Positions 46,000 through 53,577 of a stretch of DNA of 64,000 nucleotides are shown here, piece by piece. How positions within the stretch are numbered: the stretch's first letter is position 1; the number at the start of each line of letters is the position of its first letter. The DNA lies in contig CALSQH010000003.1 of assembly GCA_943788445.1 (NCBI GenBank), positions 62,001 through 126,000 of the forward strand, in the 5' to 3' direction. Under the pieces are notes generated by a model that was given only the letters and a program-made list of their open reading frames with translations, was not told the DNA's origin and searched no databases. This stretch comes from an uncultured Pseudomonadales bacterium. GTDB lineage: Bacteria > Pseudomonadota > Gammaproteobacteria > Pseudomonadales > Porticoccaceae. The position numbers were made by a program, and so were the translations under genes.

Positions 46000-46392
46000 A
46001 TGAATAAACAAGCGCCAAATATAAGTAAACCTCGCACCTGGAGCTGGCTACTGCTATTTACCACCTCAGGCACCCTACTCTGCTGCGCTATTCCAATAAC
46101 CTTAGTTACCCTAGGGCTCGGGGCCAGTGTTGCAACCTTGGCATCGGCAGCACCCTGGATAATCACCCTCAGTCAGTACAAAGGTTGGATTTTTTTAACC
46201 TCAGCAATACTCATAGGAATTTCATTCTGGGCGATTTATCGTCCCGGCCGCATATGCCCTACAGACCCCGTATTAGCGGCTGCCTGCAACAGAGCAGATA
46301 ATTGGAATCGTCGCTTTATTCTGCTTTCAAGCGGGATGTGGCTGATCGGATTTATTGCCGCCTTTGGACTGCCACTCTTGCTGCGTCTGTAG
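46000..46392 (+). CDS. MerT-like inner-membrane metal transporter
   Basis: A 130-residue membrane protein with three spans. Span 1 carries a vicinal Cys pair (GTLLCCAIPITLVTLGLG) as in MerT, where it takes mercury from MerP. The cytoplasmic loop IYRPGRICPTD...AAACNRA has the second MerT-type cysteines, and span 3 ends the protein. The start is directly after the stop of the barrel gene, without a gap. There is no merA, merB or merR in the window, so the system may not be for mercury reduction. Confidence 0.78.
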   Translation: MNKQAPNISKPRTWSWLLLFTTSGTLLCCAIPITLVTLGLGASVATLASAAPWIITLSQYKGWIFLTSAILIGISFWAIYRPGRICPTDPVLAAACNRADNWNRRFILLSSGMWLIGFIAAFGLPLLLRL

Positions 46393-46398
46393 ACTTGG

Positions 46399-46872
46399 CT
46401 AAAACCAGCGGCGAACGGTTACTTGGTAGGCCTCAAACTCAACGCCAAACAACTTAACTAGAGCACGCTCTTCAGGGGTAATTTGGAAGCGTTGAATATA
46501 GACCATAAAGCTAAATACAGCGACCAAGCCGAAGGGCGTAGCAAGATAGGTTGTCCAAGCCAATAAAATAATCGTCATGCCAACATACATTGGATTGCGT
46601 GAGTATTTGAACACGCCAGAAGTGACTAACGAAGAAGCCGATTCAGGCTTTAAGGGATTAACCGTGGTGGCTGCAGCGCGAAAGGAAATACCGCCAGCGA
46701 TGACGAAACCAATACCGAGTACTAACAGAGCAATGGCGACGACTAGGGCTTGCTGGTCGCTTAGTATTCTTGCTGTGGGTGTTGCTGTGGAGATTGCCCA
46801 GATAAGCAGGGCGAAAACTAAGCATACAACAGGTGGTGGGATTTTATTTTCCAGAAAATTCATAGTAGCCAT
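46399..46872 (-). CDS. ICMT/PEMT-type membrane methyltransferase-like protein
   Basis: A 157-residue membrane protein with about four spans. The C-terminal region SGVFKYSRNPMYVGMTIILL, then ITPEERALVKLFGVEFEAYQ, is the SAM-binding pattern of isoprenylcysteine O-methyltransferase and phospholipid N-methyltransferase relatives. The substrate in bacteria is mostly unknown. It is convergent with the MerT-like gene, with only six bases between stops. Confidence 0.82.
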   Translation of the reverse strand: MATMNFLENKIPPPVVCLVFALLIWAISTATPTARILSDQQALVVAIALLVLGIGFVIAGGISFRAAATTVNPLKPESASSLVTSGVFKYSRNPMYVGMTIILLAWTTYLATPFGLVAVFSFMVYIQRFQITPEERALVKLFGVEFEAYQVTVRRWF

Positions 46873-46904
46873 ACTAGCATTACTACGATGATATTAATCA
46901 ACCT

Positions 46905-47675
46905 CTAAAAAGCGCTGTACACCATTTTAACCGCGGCAATCGTCAACACCGCGGCAAGCAATTTGCGCAGGGTAACCGGTGTGGCTCGGTGAGATGCGAT
47001 TTCAGCGCCGATTAAACAACCGGCAAATGCGCTAATCATTAGCCAGCCTGTTCCAAGCGGCCAGGGTTGACCACTAACCCCATAGCCGGCCAGTCCACCA
47101 ATTGAATTTAAGAGGATAAATCCCGCCGCTACCGCGGTACTTTGGCGAACGGTGCACCAGCCAAAAACAAGCAGTAGTGGACTTAAAAACACCCCGCCAC
47201 CAATGCCACTTAATCCAGCGGAAAAACCGAGTAGAACACCGACGGTTAACAATAACCATTGCGAGGGTAATGCAATATTTTCTATAGGTTTGGCGGTGAT
47301 AACCATTCGCAGCGCCGCTAACGCCATCAACACACCGACTAATAAATGGTAACTGAGGCTATCAATTTCCCACAGACCACCAACAAATGCTGCTGGTGTT
47401 GAGACAATCACCAACGGCCAAAATAGCTTGTAGGGCATAAGTTTGTAAGGTTGGAAGCGGTATAGCAGCCAGCTGGTGACAATAATGTTCATCGCCAAAG
47501 CCGCCGGGCGCATTTCTTGCGGAGCCAGCCCCCAGAGCGCCATAGCGGCGAGATAGCCTGAGGCGCCGCCGTGACCTACTGAAGAGTAAAGCACAGCCAT
47601 CAGGGCAATGGCAGCAAGCAACCAGAGGCTGTATTCATAGGCGAACATCTGTGTAACAAGTGAATCTATAAACAC
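46905..47675 (-). CDS. TauE/SafE-family sulfite exporter-like permease
   Basis: A 256-residue membrane protein with seven to eight spans. Typical TauE/SafE features are SVGHGGASGYLAAMAL near the N-terminus and LLGFSAGLSGIGGGVFLSPLLL in the middle. Members export sulfite, sulfoacetate or other anions. It starts four bases after the moaA stop, so it is probably the last gene of the molybdenum-cofactor operon. A link to sulfite handling by a molybdoenzyme is possible but unproven. Confidence 0.87.
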   Translation of the reverse strand: MFIDSLVTQMFAYEYSLWLLAAIALMAVLYSSVGHGGASGYLAAMALWGLAPQEMRPAALAMNIIVTSWLLYRFQPYKLMPYKLFWPLVIVSTPAAFVGGLWEIDSLSYHLLVGVLMALAALRMVITAKPIENIALPSQWLLLTVGVLLGFSAGLSGIGGGVFLSPLLLVFGWCTVRQSTAVAAGFILLNSIGGLAGYGVSGQPWPLGTGWLMISAFAGCLIGAEIASHRATPVTLRKLLAAVLTIAAVKMVYSAF

Positions 47676-47679
47676 TAGA

Positions 47680-48687
47680 TCAACCGCCAGTCATATTCAT
47701 AAAACGGACTATATTAACCTGCTCAGGATCAAAATAATGGCGCTCGGGTTTGTCTTTAAGTGCTTCTAGGATTTTACTTTTTAGTAACCCTGAATCTCCG
47801 GGGTGGCTGCGCAGCACTTCTCGTAAGTCGATACTGTGTTCGTTACCCAAACAGAGAAGTAATCGCCCTTCCGCGGTCATTCGAACTCGATTACAGGATT
47901 CACAAAAGTTATTCGACATCGGCGAGATAAAACCGATTTTGCATTCACTATTAGCCACTTGCAGATAGCGCGATGGGCCACCGGTAGTTTCTGTACTATC
48001 AAATAAAGTAAATTTTGAATCCAGCTTGTCACGCAAACTGCTGCTTGATATCTGTGTATTAACTCTCTTATGAGAATTGATTTCGCCGAGTGGCATCTCC
48101 TCAATAAAGGAGATATCCATGCCATGATCGACCGCAAATCGGGCCAAATCAATTATTTCATCGTCATTAAAACCGGCAAGAATTACGGCGTTTAGTTTGA
48201 CCTTTTTGAAGCCTGCGGCGCCTGCAGCTTTAATACCGGCAATAACCTCATGTAGGTCTCCCACGCGGGTAAGTTGCCTAAAGCGATCGGCATTCAAACT
48301 GTCGATACTGATATTCAGCCGTGACAAACCGGCATCTTTTAATGGCTGAGCCAGGGCTGGTAGCAATACGCCGTTGGTGGTCATAGTCACTTCATCAAGG
48401 CCCGGCAAGGCTGCCAGTGAACTAACCAATTTAACAATATCACACCTAATTAATGGCTCACCACCGGTTAAACGTATTTTTCGGATACCCAATTCAACAA
48501 ACACGGCGGCAGCATCACGAAGTTCTTCAAGGCTAAGAATCTGCTGCTTGGGAAGAAAAGTCATATCTTCTGCCATACAGTAGGTACAGCGCAAATTACA
48601 GCGATCAGTTACCGACAGGCGCAAATAATCAACGGTTCGACCGAAGGGGTCGACTAGTGATGGGGTTTTATTGGGTGGGCTTTTCAT
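47680..48687 (-). CDS. moaA: GTP 3',8-cyclase MoaA (radical SAM)
   Basis: MoaA starts molybdopterin synthesis by rearranging GTP with MoaC. The 335-residue protein has the radical SAM motif CNLRCTYC near residues 31-38, [10 protein letters not shown], and the second iron-sulfur site [20 protein letters not shown] near 260-280. It ends in the essential Gly-Gly tail (MNMTGG). It lies 30 bp after moeA. Confidence 0.96.
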   Translation of the reverse strand: MKSPPNKTPSLVDPFGRTVDYLRLSVTDRCNLRCTYCMAEDMTFLPKQQILSLEELRDAAAVFVELGIRKIRLTGGEPLIRCDIVKLVSSLAALPGLDEVTMTTNGVLLPALAQPLKDAGLSRLNISIDSLNADRFRQLTRVGDLHEVIAGIKAAGAAGFKKVKLNAVILAGFNDDEIIDLARFAVDHGMDISFIEEMPLGEINSHKRVNTQISSSSLRDKLDSKFTLFDSTETTGGPSRYLQVANSECKIGFISPMSNNFCESCNRVRMTAEGRLLLCLGNEHSIDLREVLRSHPGDSGLLKSKILEALKDKPERHYFDPEQVNIVRFMNMTGG

Positions 48688-48717
48688 GCTCAGGTTGCTC
48701 TCACAATTCCATTGTCT

Positions 48718-49896
48718 TTATAAGCTATAAGGTAGCACATCAATCAGATCGCCAATCTGTATGGATTGGCCACTCTGCTGTTTAACAAAAACTTCCCCCC
48801 AGCAGGCCGAGGATAAAACACCGCTGCTCTGATTGGGGTAAATGTCTACGCCGCTATCAGTCAGTTTAGCGCGCAGATAGACCTCGCGCTTTTCGCCAGC
48901 CTTTTCAAATTGAGCTATGGCTTTTAAAGCTTGGGGGGAAATCTGCGTTAACCCCTGACTGGCTAATAAGAAGGGCCGCGCCAAAATCATAAAGGTGACA
49001 AATACTGATGCGGGATTTCCTGGAAGGCCGACAAATGGAATATTGCCGATCTTTCCAAAAGCCAGAGGCTTACCCGGTTTAATAGCAACCCGCCAAAAGT
49101 CGATACTGCCCAGACTGGCAACAGCGTCTTTCACATAGTCTTCATCACCCACAGATACGCCGCCAGCACTGAAGATAATATCGCCGAGAGCAGCAGCTTT
49201 TTTCAGCACCGCTTGAGTGGCGTCGAGACTATCTGGGACGGTGCCTAAGTCTATTGGAATCATACCTAGAGTATGAATTAAGCCTATCAGAGTAGCGCGA
49301 TTGGAATTATAAATTTGTCCGGGCTGAAGTGCCTGACCGGGTTCGACAAGCTCATCACCGGTAGAAAAAATAGCAATTTTTAAGGGTTTAAAGACATCGA
49401 CAGTAGCAATACCAATCGACGAAAGCTGGCCCATCTCTTGGGCACGTAATTTTGTACCCGCAGTGAGAATAGTCACGCCTGACTGAATATCTTGCCCTTT
49501 CGGGCGTACATTGGCAGCACTGGCTATCTTAGGGTCGATAGAAACTGTTTCATCTGATTCCTGACAATTTTCCTGCATAGCAACCGTATCGGCGCCAACA
49601 GGTATTTCAGCGCCTGTAAAAATACGCGCTATGGTAGATGGCGCAAGGGCTTTTGGAGCAATACCTGCGGGAATGCGCTGACTGAGTGGCAATTGAAAAT
49701 GGTTTCTCTGGGCATCCGCAAAACAAAAAGCATAGCCATCCATTGCACTGTTATCCGCGGGCGGCACATCAATACTGGCACTTATGTCCGTTGCCAATAC
49801 GCGATCAAGGCAGCTGATAACCGGCAGCGATTCTACGGCGACTGGGGCCTTAACTGTGCTGATCAGCTTATCTATGGCGTCAGAGACGGTTAACAT
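48718..49896 (-). CDS. moeA: Molybdopterin molybdenumtransferase MoeA
   Basis: MoeA inserts molybdate into adenylated molybdopterin. The 392-residue protein has PPADNSAMDGYAF, ARIFTGAEIPVGADTVAMQE, FSTGDELVEPGQ and SAGGVSVGDEDYV, plus the C-terminal domain IV. The ATG overlaps the moaB stop by one base (TAATG). Length fits the family. Confidence 0.95.
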   Translation of the reverse strand: MLTVSDAIDKLISTVKAPVAVESLPVISCLDRVLATDISASIDVPPADNSAMDGYAFCFADAQRNHFQLPLSQRIPAGIAPKALAPSTIARIFTGAEIPVGADTVAMQENCQESDETVSIDPKIASAANVRPKGQDIQSGVTILTAGTKLRAQEMGQLSSIGIATVDVFKPLKIAIFSTGDELVEPGQALQPGQIYNSNRATLIGLIHTLGMIPIDLGTVPDSLDATQAVLKKAAALGDIIFSAGGVSVGDEDYVKDAVASLGSIDFWRVAIKPGKPLAFGKIGNIPFVGLPGNPASVFVTFMILARPFLLASQGLTQISPQALKAIAQFEKAGEKREVYLRAKLTDSGVDIYPNQSSGVLSSACWGEVFVKQQSGQSIQIGDLIDVLPYSL

Positions 49897-50420
49897 TATT
49901 GCGCCTTGACTCCAACGTGTTGAACAAAATTGCAGGGGCCAAAAGTATTGTTGAGCTGTTCACGAATAATGCCATTCCAACCAGTTTTACAGGCGCCGGT
50001 TGAGCCGGGAAGGCAGAAGATTGCAGTTCTATTGGATAGCCCCGCCAGACAGCGAGACTGTACCGTCGAGGTACCAATTTCAGCGTAGGAAAGCTGACGG
50101 AACAGCTCGCCAAAACCTTCAATATGTTTGTCGAATAGGGGCGCTAAGGCTTCTGGCGTGCTATCGCGTCCGGTAAAGCCGGTACCGCCGGTGGCGAGAA
50201 TAATCTCTACCTGTGGATCGGCGATCCAGGCTGAAACGGTAGCCCGCATGAGGTAAATATCGTCAATCACCAACTGGCGATCGGCCAGATGATGGCCCTC
50301 GTCTTCTAGTGCTTGTTGTAAATAGCTGCCGCTGGTATCGGTTTCTAGACTGCGTGTATCTGAAACCGTGAGTAGTGCTATGTTTAAAAACCGTCTCTCT
50401 TTGGAAAGCTCGTGACCCAC
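49896..50420 (-). CDS. moaB: Molybdenum cofactor biosynthesis protein MoaB
   Basis: A 174-residue MoaB/MogA-type protein. The pattern [20 protein letters not shown] is the pterin-binding signature, and [20 protein letters not shown] follows near the C-terminus. In E. coli, MogA adenylates molybdopterin and MoaB is close in sequence; the start [20 protein letters not shown] is of MoaB type. It may supply the adenylation activity, as no mogA is seen. A 262-bp repeat-containing gap separates it from moeB. Confidence 0.92.
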   Translation of the reverse strand: MGHELSKERRFLNIALLTVSDTRSLETDTSGSYLQQALEDEGHHLADRQLVIDDIYLMRATVSAWIADPQVEIILATGGTGFTGRDSTPEALAPLFDKHIEGFGELFRQLSYAEIGTSTVQSRCLAGLSNRTAIFCLPGSTGACKTGWNGIIREQLNNTFGPCNFVQHVGVKAQ

Positions 50421-50505
50421 TTTTTTCTCCTAAACTTTTAATTTAAAACGGCTTTAAACTCTGCCGTCCCTAACCGAACAACCTATCACCCCAAACAAAA
50501 CAACC

Positions 50506-50652
50506 TGTCATCTCGAACAATAACCATTGCATCTCGAACGGGAAAACCTATCATCTCGAACGTATGTGAGAGATCTCGAGACCCCTCATCGCTACGCTCT
50601 ATCGGGATGAAGGTGGTGTTTTTGTCACCTCGAACCTATGTGAGGGATCTTG
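50506..50652. repeat. Dispersed repeat cluster in Moco operon
   Basis: Four copies of the CATCTCGAAC/CACCTCGAAC half-element lie in one gap (near 50509, 50533, 50554 and 50628). They come with GTATGTGAGAGATCTCGAG and the partner CTCATCGCTACGCTCTATC ending in GGGATGA. The family is shared with 20.2, 38.5 and 43.5 kb. The cluster interrupts an otherwise tight operon between moeB and moaB. Confidence 0.72.
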
Positions 50653-50682
50653 GTATCACCCACTTCGGTTCGAAATAAAGAG

Positions 50683-51429
50683 CTAATTGATAACACCACA
50701 AACGGCACAATCGGTTTTTGCTGAAGCCTGTAGACACAGCCAGCGCCCTGATTTTCCATCGTAACGCTGCATCTCGCCATGCTGTTGAAAAAATCCCAGT
50801 AACAGACGGATAACTGAGGTCGCTTGTAAACTACCCATAGCACCCAAAACCGGGCCAACTACACCGGAGTTGCCGCAATTTAAACTTGGCTCTGGGGAAT
50901 TTTCATCAATGATACAGTTAAGACAGAGACTTGGGTTATGACCGAAATCAAAGCCAACTAACTGACCCTCCCAACCCAGTGCAGATGCACTGACAAATGC
51001 TTTTTTTTGGTTATAACAGTGTCGATTTATCAGCTGCCGCGCGGCTAGGTTGTCAGTGCAATCAACAACGATGTCAAAGTTATTATTTAACAGTTCAGCG
51101 CTTGCTTCGACAGCATAACTACTAATCTGCAGATGTGGATTTAAAGCTAACAACTCACGTTTGGCACAGTTTACTTTTAGCTCGCCGCAGTTAGATTCTT
51201 TGTAGAGAATCTGTCGCTGTAAATTGCTCAACTCTACATGATCAGGATCGCAGAGGCTCAACTGACCTATTCCAGCCGCGGCAAGGTAAAGCGCTACGGG
51301 GCAGCCTAAGCCTCCAAGACCAACGATTAATACACGCGCATTAAAAAGCTTTTGCTGGCCGGCTTCGCCGATATCATCCATTAGCAGATGACGGCTGTAG
51401 CGCATAAATTGCTCATGGCTATTAATCAT
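50683..51429 (-). CDS. moeB: Molybdopterin-synthase adenylyltransferase MoeB (ThiF family)
   Basis: MoeB adenylates the C-terminus of MoaD so that it can receive sulfur. The 248-residue protein has the nucleotide-binding VLIVGLGGLGCPVALYLAAA near 33-52, the SNLQRQILY motif, DCTDNLAARQLIN, and two zinc-binding cysteine pairs (CLNC and CAVC). A ThiF or HesA role is possible but the context argues for MoeB. Its start region has a 13-bp tandem repeat (TTAATCATAGCTC at 51422). Confidence 0.92.
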   Translation of the reverse strand: MINSHEQFMRYSRHLLMDDIGEAGQQKLFNARVLIVGLGGLGCPVALYLAAAGIGQLSLCDPDHVELSNLQRQILYKESNCGELKVNCAKRELLALNPHLQISSYAVEASAELLNNNFDIVVDCTDNLAARQLINRHCYNQKKAFVSASALGWEGQLVGFDFGHNPSLCLNCIIDENSPEPSLNCGNSGVVGPVLGAMGSLQATSVIRLLLGFFQQHGEMQRYDGKSGRWLCLQASAKTDCAVCGVIN

Positions 51430-51460
51430 AGCTCTTAATCATAGTTCAGATCATCTGTGC

Positions 51461-52057
51461 TTATTGACATATAACAGCCTCGGCCTCGGCCAGATCTTCG
51501 CAGCTATTAATATTAAAAAATGGATTTATCTTCTGTTCAGGCCAATCAAGATAAACGCTATTTAATGTTTTTAATAGCGGCTTAAAGCCGCCATTCTTAT
51601 CCACCAGAAAAGCCTGTTTAACCGCCTTTACAGTGCGTTTATTCCACAGTGTAAAAGTTGACTGTGCAAAGCCCTGATAGCGAGCACAAGCTAGATCAGC
51701 ATCGTTTTTAATTATCTGCTGGTAGAGCTCAGAAACAAGATTTCTGGGAATAAAAGGGCCGTCACAGGGCACCATCATTAGATAGCTGGCGTCGCTAAGT
51801 TGATCGTTGATAAGCGCGCTATACAGACCCGTGAGTGGCCCTTGAAAATCATCTAATTGGTCTTCAATAATCGGGTAAGGCAGATCCGCACACAATCCAG
51901 AGCCGCCATTAATAAAAACGCAGTCAACCTGTGGCGACAAACGATCAATTACATGCTGCAGCAATGTTTTACCGGCCAATACAGCTTGCAGCTTATTTCC
52001 CGAAATCATTCTACTAGAGCGACCGGCAGCCAGAATTAGTCCGTCTACATCAGTCAT
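51461..52057 (-). CDS. mobA: Molybdenum cofactor guanylyltransferase MobA
   Basis: MobA links GMP to molybdopterin to form the bis-MGD cofactor of DMSO-reductase-type enzymes. The 198-residue protein begins TDVDGLILAAGRSSRM, the GTP-binding signature, and has MMVPCDGPFIP for the metal site. The ATG at 52057 overlaps the moaE end by eight bases; a longer frame to 52126 adds unrelated sequence inside moaE. NTP-transferase relatives such as MocA are alternatives. Confidence 0.87.
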   Translation of the reverse strand: MTDVDGLILAAGRSSRMISGNKLQAVLAGKTLLQHVIDRLSPQVDCVFINGGSGLCADLPYPIIEDQLDDFQGPLTGLYSALINDQLSDASYLMMVPCDGPFIPRNLVSELYQQIIKNDADLACARYQGFAQSTFTLWNKRTVKAVKQAFLVDKNGGFKPLLKTLNSVYLDWPEQKINPFFNINSCEDLAEAEAVICQ

Positions 52058-52514
52058 TCTTGATATCCCAGCGAGTAGCCGCATCTGTATCCGATTCTTT
52101 ATTCTCGACCCAGCGATGCTCTCCATCCTGACTTACCTGCTTCCAAAAGGTCGCCTTGATTTTTAGAAAGTCCATTAAAAATTGTGCCGCCTGAAAGGCA
52201 TCGGCACGATGCTGACTGGCAACGCCAACAAAGACGATTTGGTCTCTTGGTAGCAACTCACCGACTCGATGAATAACCGTAGTAGCAATTAAATTCCAAC
52301 GCAGGTTGGCCTGATCGACGATCTCCTGCAAAAGGATTTCGGTCATCCCCGGATAGTGTTGCAGAGAGAGTGAATCTATAGAGGAGTCCAATTCAAAATC
52401 CCGTACCAAGCCTGTAAAGGTCACCACCGCACCCACCGCGGGTGACAGTTCCCGCAGAAATTGATACTCCTCAGCTAAATTAAAGTCATGGGTTTGAATG
52501 CGAATACTATCCAA
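52050..52514 (-). CDS. moaE: Molybdopterin synthase catalytic subunit MoaE
   Basis: MoaE, with MoaD, adds the dithiolene sulfurs to precursor Z. The 154-residue protein has VGAVVTFTGLVRDF, HRVGELLPRDQIVFVGVASQ and HRADAFQAAQFLMDFLKIKA with the catalytic lysines. It follows moaD with a gap of about five bases. Confidence 0.95.
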   Translation of the reverse strand: MDSIRIQTHDFNLAEEYQFLRELSPAVGAVVTFTGLVRDFELDSSIDSLSLQHYPGMTEILLQEIVDQANLRWNLIATTVIHRVGELLPRDQIVFVGVASQHRADAFQAAQFLMDFLKIKATFWKQVSQDGEHRWVENKESDTDAATRWDIKND

Positions 52515-52519
52515 AGTAA

Positions 52520-52759
52520 CTAGCCTCCAGTGACCGGTGGTAAAAAAGCCACCTCACTGCCATCCATTAATGGCTGCTCCCATCCGACAATCATTTGGTT
52601 TACCGAGACTAATACCTGAGGCTGAGACAGCTCCTTTGCCAGCGCAGGGTGTTTAATAGTTAAAAGTTCACGAATCTGTGCGGGAGTTGAAGCTTTAACA
52701 GTTCTAGGCGCATTCTTGGCAAAATCACCCAAACGCCCAAAAAATAAAATACTAATCAA
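52520..52759 (-). CDS. moaD: Molybdopterin synthase sulfur carrier subunit MoaD
   Basis: MoaD is the ubiquitin-like sulfur carrier. The 79-residue protein starts at TTG 52759 ([13 protein letters not shown]), with GAGG nine bases upstream and an eight-base overlap with moaC. It ends in the required Gly-Gly (AFLPPVTGG). The longer frame to 52828 is inside moaC and gives no homology. Length is typical (about 81). Confidence 0.9.
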   Translation of the reverse strand: MISILFFGRLGDFAKNAPRTVKASTPAQIRELLTIKHPALAKELSQPQVLVSVNQMIVGWEQPLMDGSEVAFLPPVTGG

Positions 52760-53237
52760 TGATGTAATCCTCTGAACGCCAATTTCCAGACTTACCGCCC
52801 GTCTTCTCAAGCAATTTAGTCTGACCAATCACCATACCTTTATCTAACCCTTTACACATATCATAGACCGTTAAAGCCGCCACTGAAGCCGCAGTTAAAG
52901 CTTCCATTTCAACACCGGTTTTACCTGTGGTTTTACAGATGGCAGTAATCACAAGACAACTACCCTGTAGTTCGATATCCACGGTTATTTTGGACAGTGG
53001 AAGAGGATGGCAAAGAGGAATCAAATCACTGGTTTTTTTAGCCGCCTGGATACCGGCGATTCTGACCGTGGCATAGAGGTCCCCCTTGGGCAGATTATCG
53101 TCAGTGATAGCGGTAACAATAGAGGGCGTTAGGTTAACTTGGGAGCGAGCAATGGCAATCCGCGCTGTATCGGGTTTACCCGATACATCGACCATATGGG
53201 CTTCGCCATTACGGTTGAGATGGGAGAGCTGAGACAT
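52752..53237 (-). CDS. moaC: Cyclic pyranopterin monophosphate synthase MoaC
   Basis: MoaC completes formation of precursor Z from the MoaA product. The 161-residue protein has [34 protein letters not shown] and [20 protein letters not shown], all family signatures. It is the first gene of the operon moaC-moaD-moaE-mobA-moeB-moaB-moeA-moaA. Confidence 0.96.
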   Translation of the reverse strand: MSQLSHLNRNGEAHMVDVSGKPDTARIAIARSQVNLTPSIVTAITDDNLPKGDLYATVRIAGIQAAKKTSDLIPLCHPLPLSKITVDIELQGSCLVITAICKTTGKTGVEMEALTAASVAALTVYDMCKGLDKGMVIGQTKLLEKTGGKSGNWRSEDYIID

Positions 53238-53577
53238 TTGGGTTCCATGACAGTTAATTCGGATAATTTCAGATTATGTCAAAAAACACGGGGCAATTAC
53301 ATGACTTAAAACATCATCATTTACAGATAACTCGAGTTTTCAACTACTTTGTATCGCTAGAATCAATCTCAACGGCGGTAGATAGTTTTGAATGATAATG
53401 CTTACTTCCTGACTGAACCGTTACACTGAGAAACCGTACGCTCGTTTGAGCTAAACACAATAAAACAACACCTTACTCCCCATAATTCAGTTACTTATAA
53501 AAACAATCTCTACGATATAACGTTTAATCTTGGAGAATAGTCCTAAATTTTAAGCAAACCTAAGCACTAGACGGATT
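53238..53577. other. Intergenic region between moaC and wzc, no gene seen
   Basis: The gap must hold the moaC promoter and the end of the wzc transcript, since both genes run on the minus strand. I saw no gene, strong terminator hairpin or repeat. A molybdenum-cofactor riboswitch is a reasonable thing to look for here by covariance model, but I cannot recognise one by eye. Confidence 0.4.
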
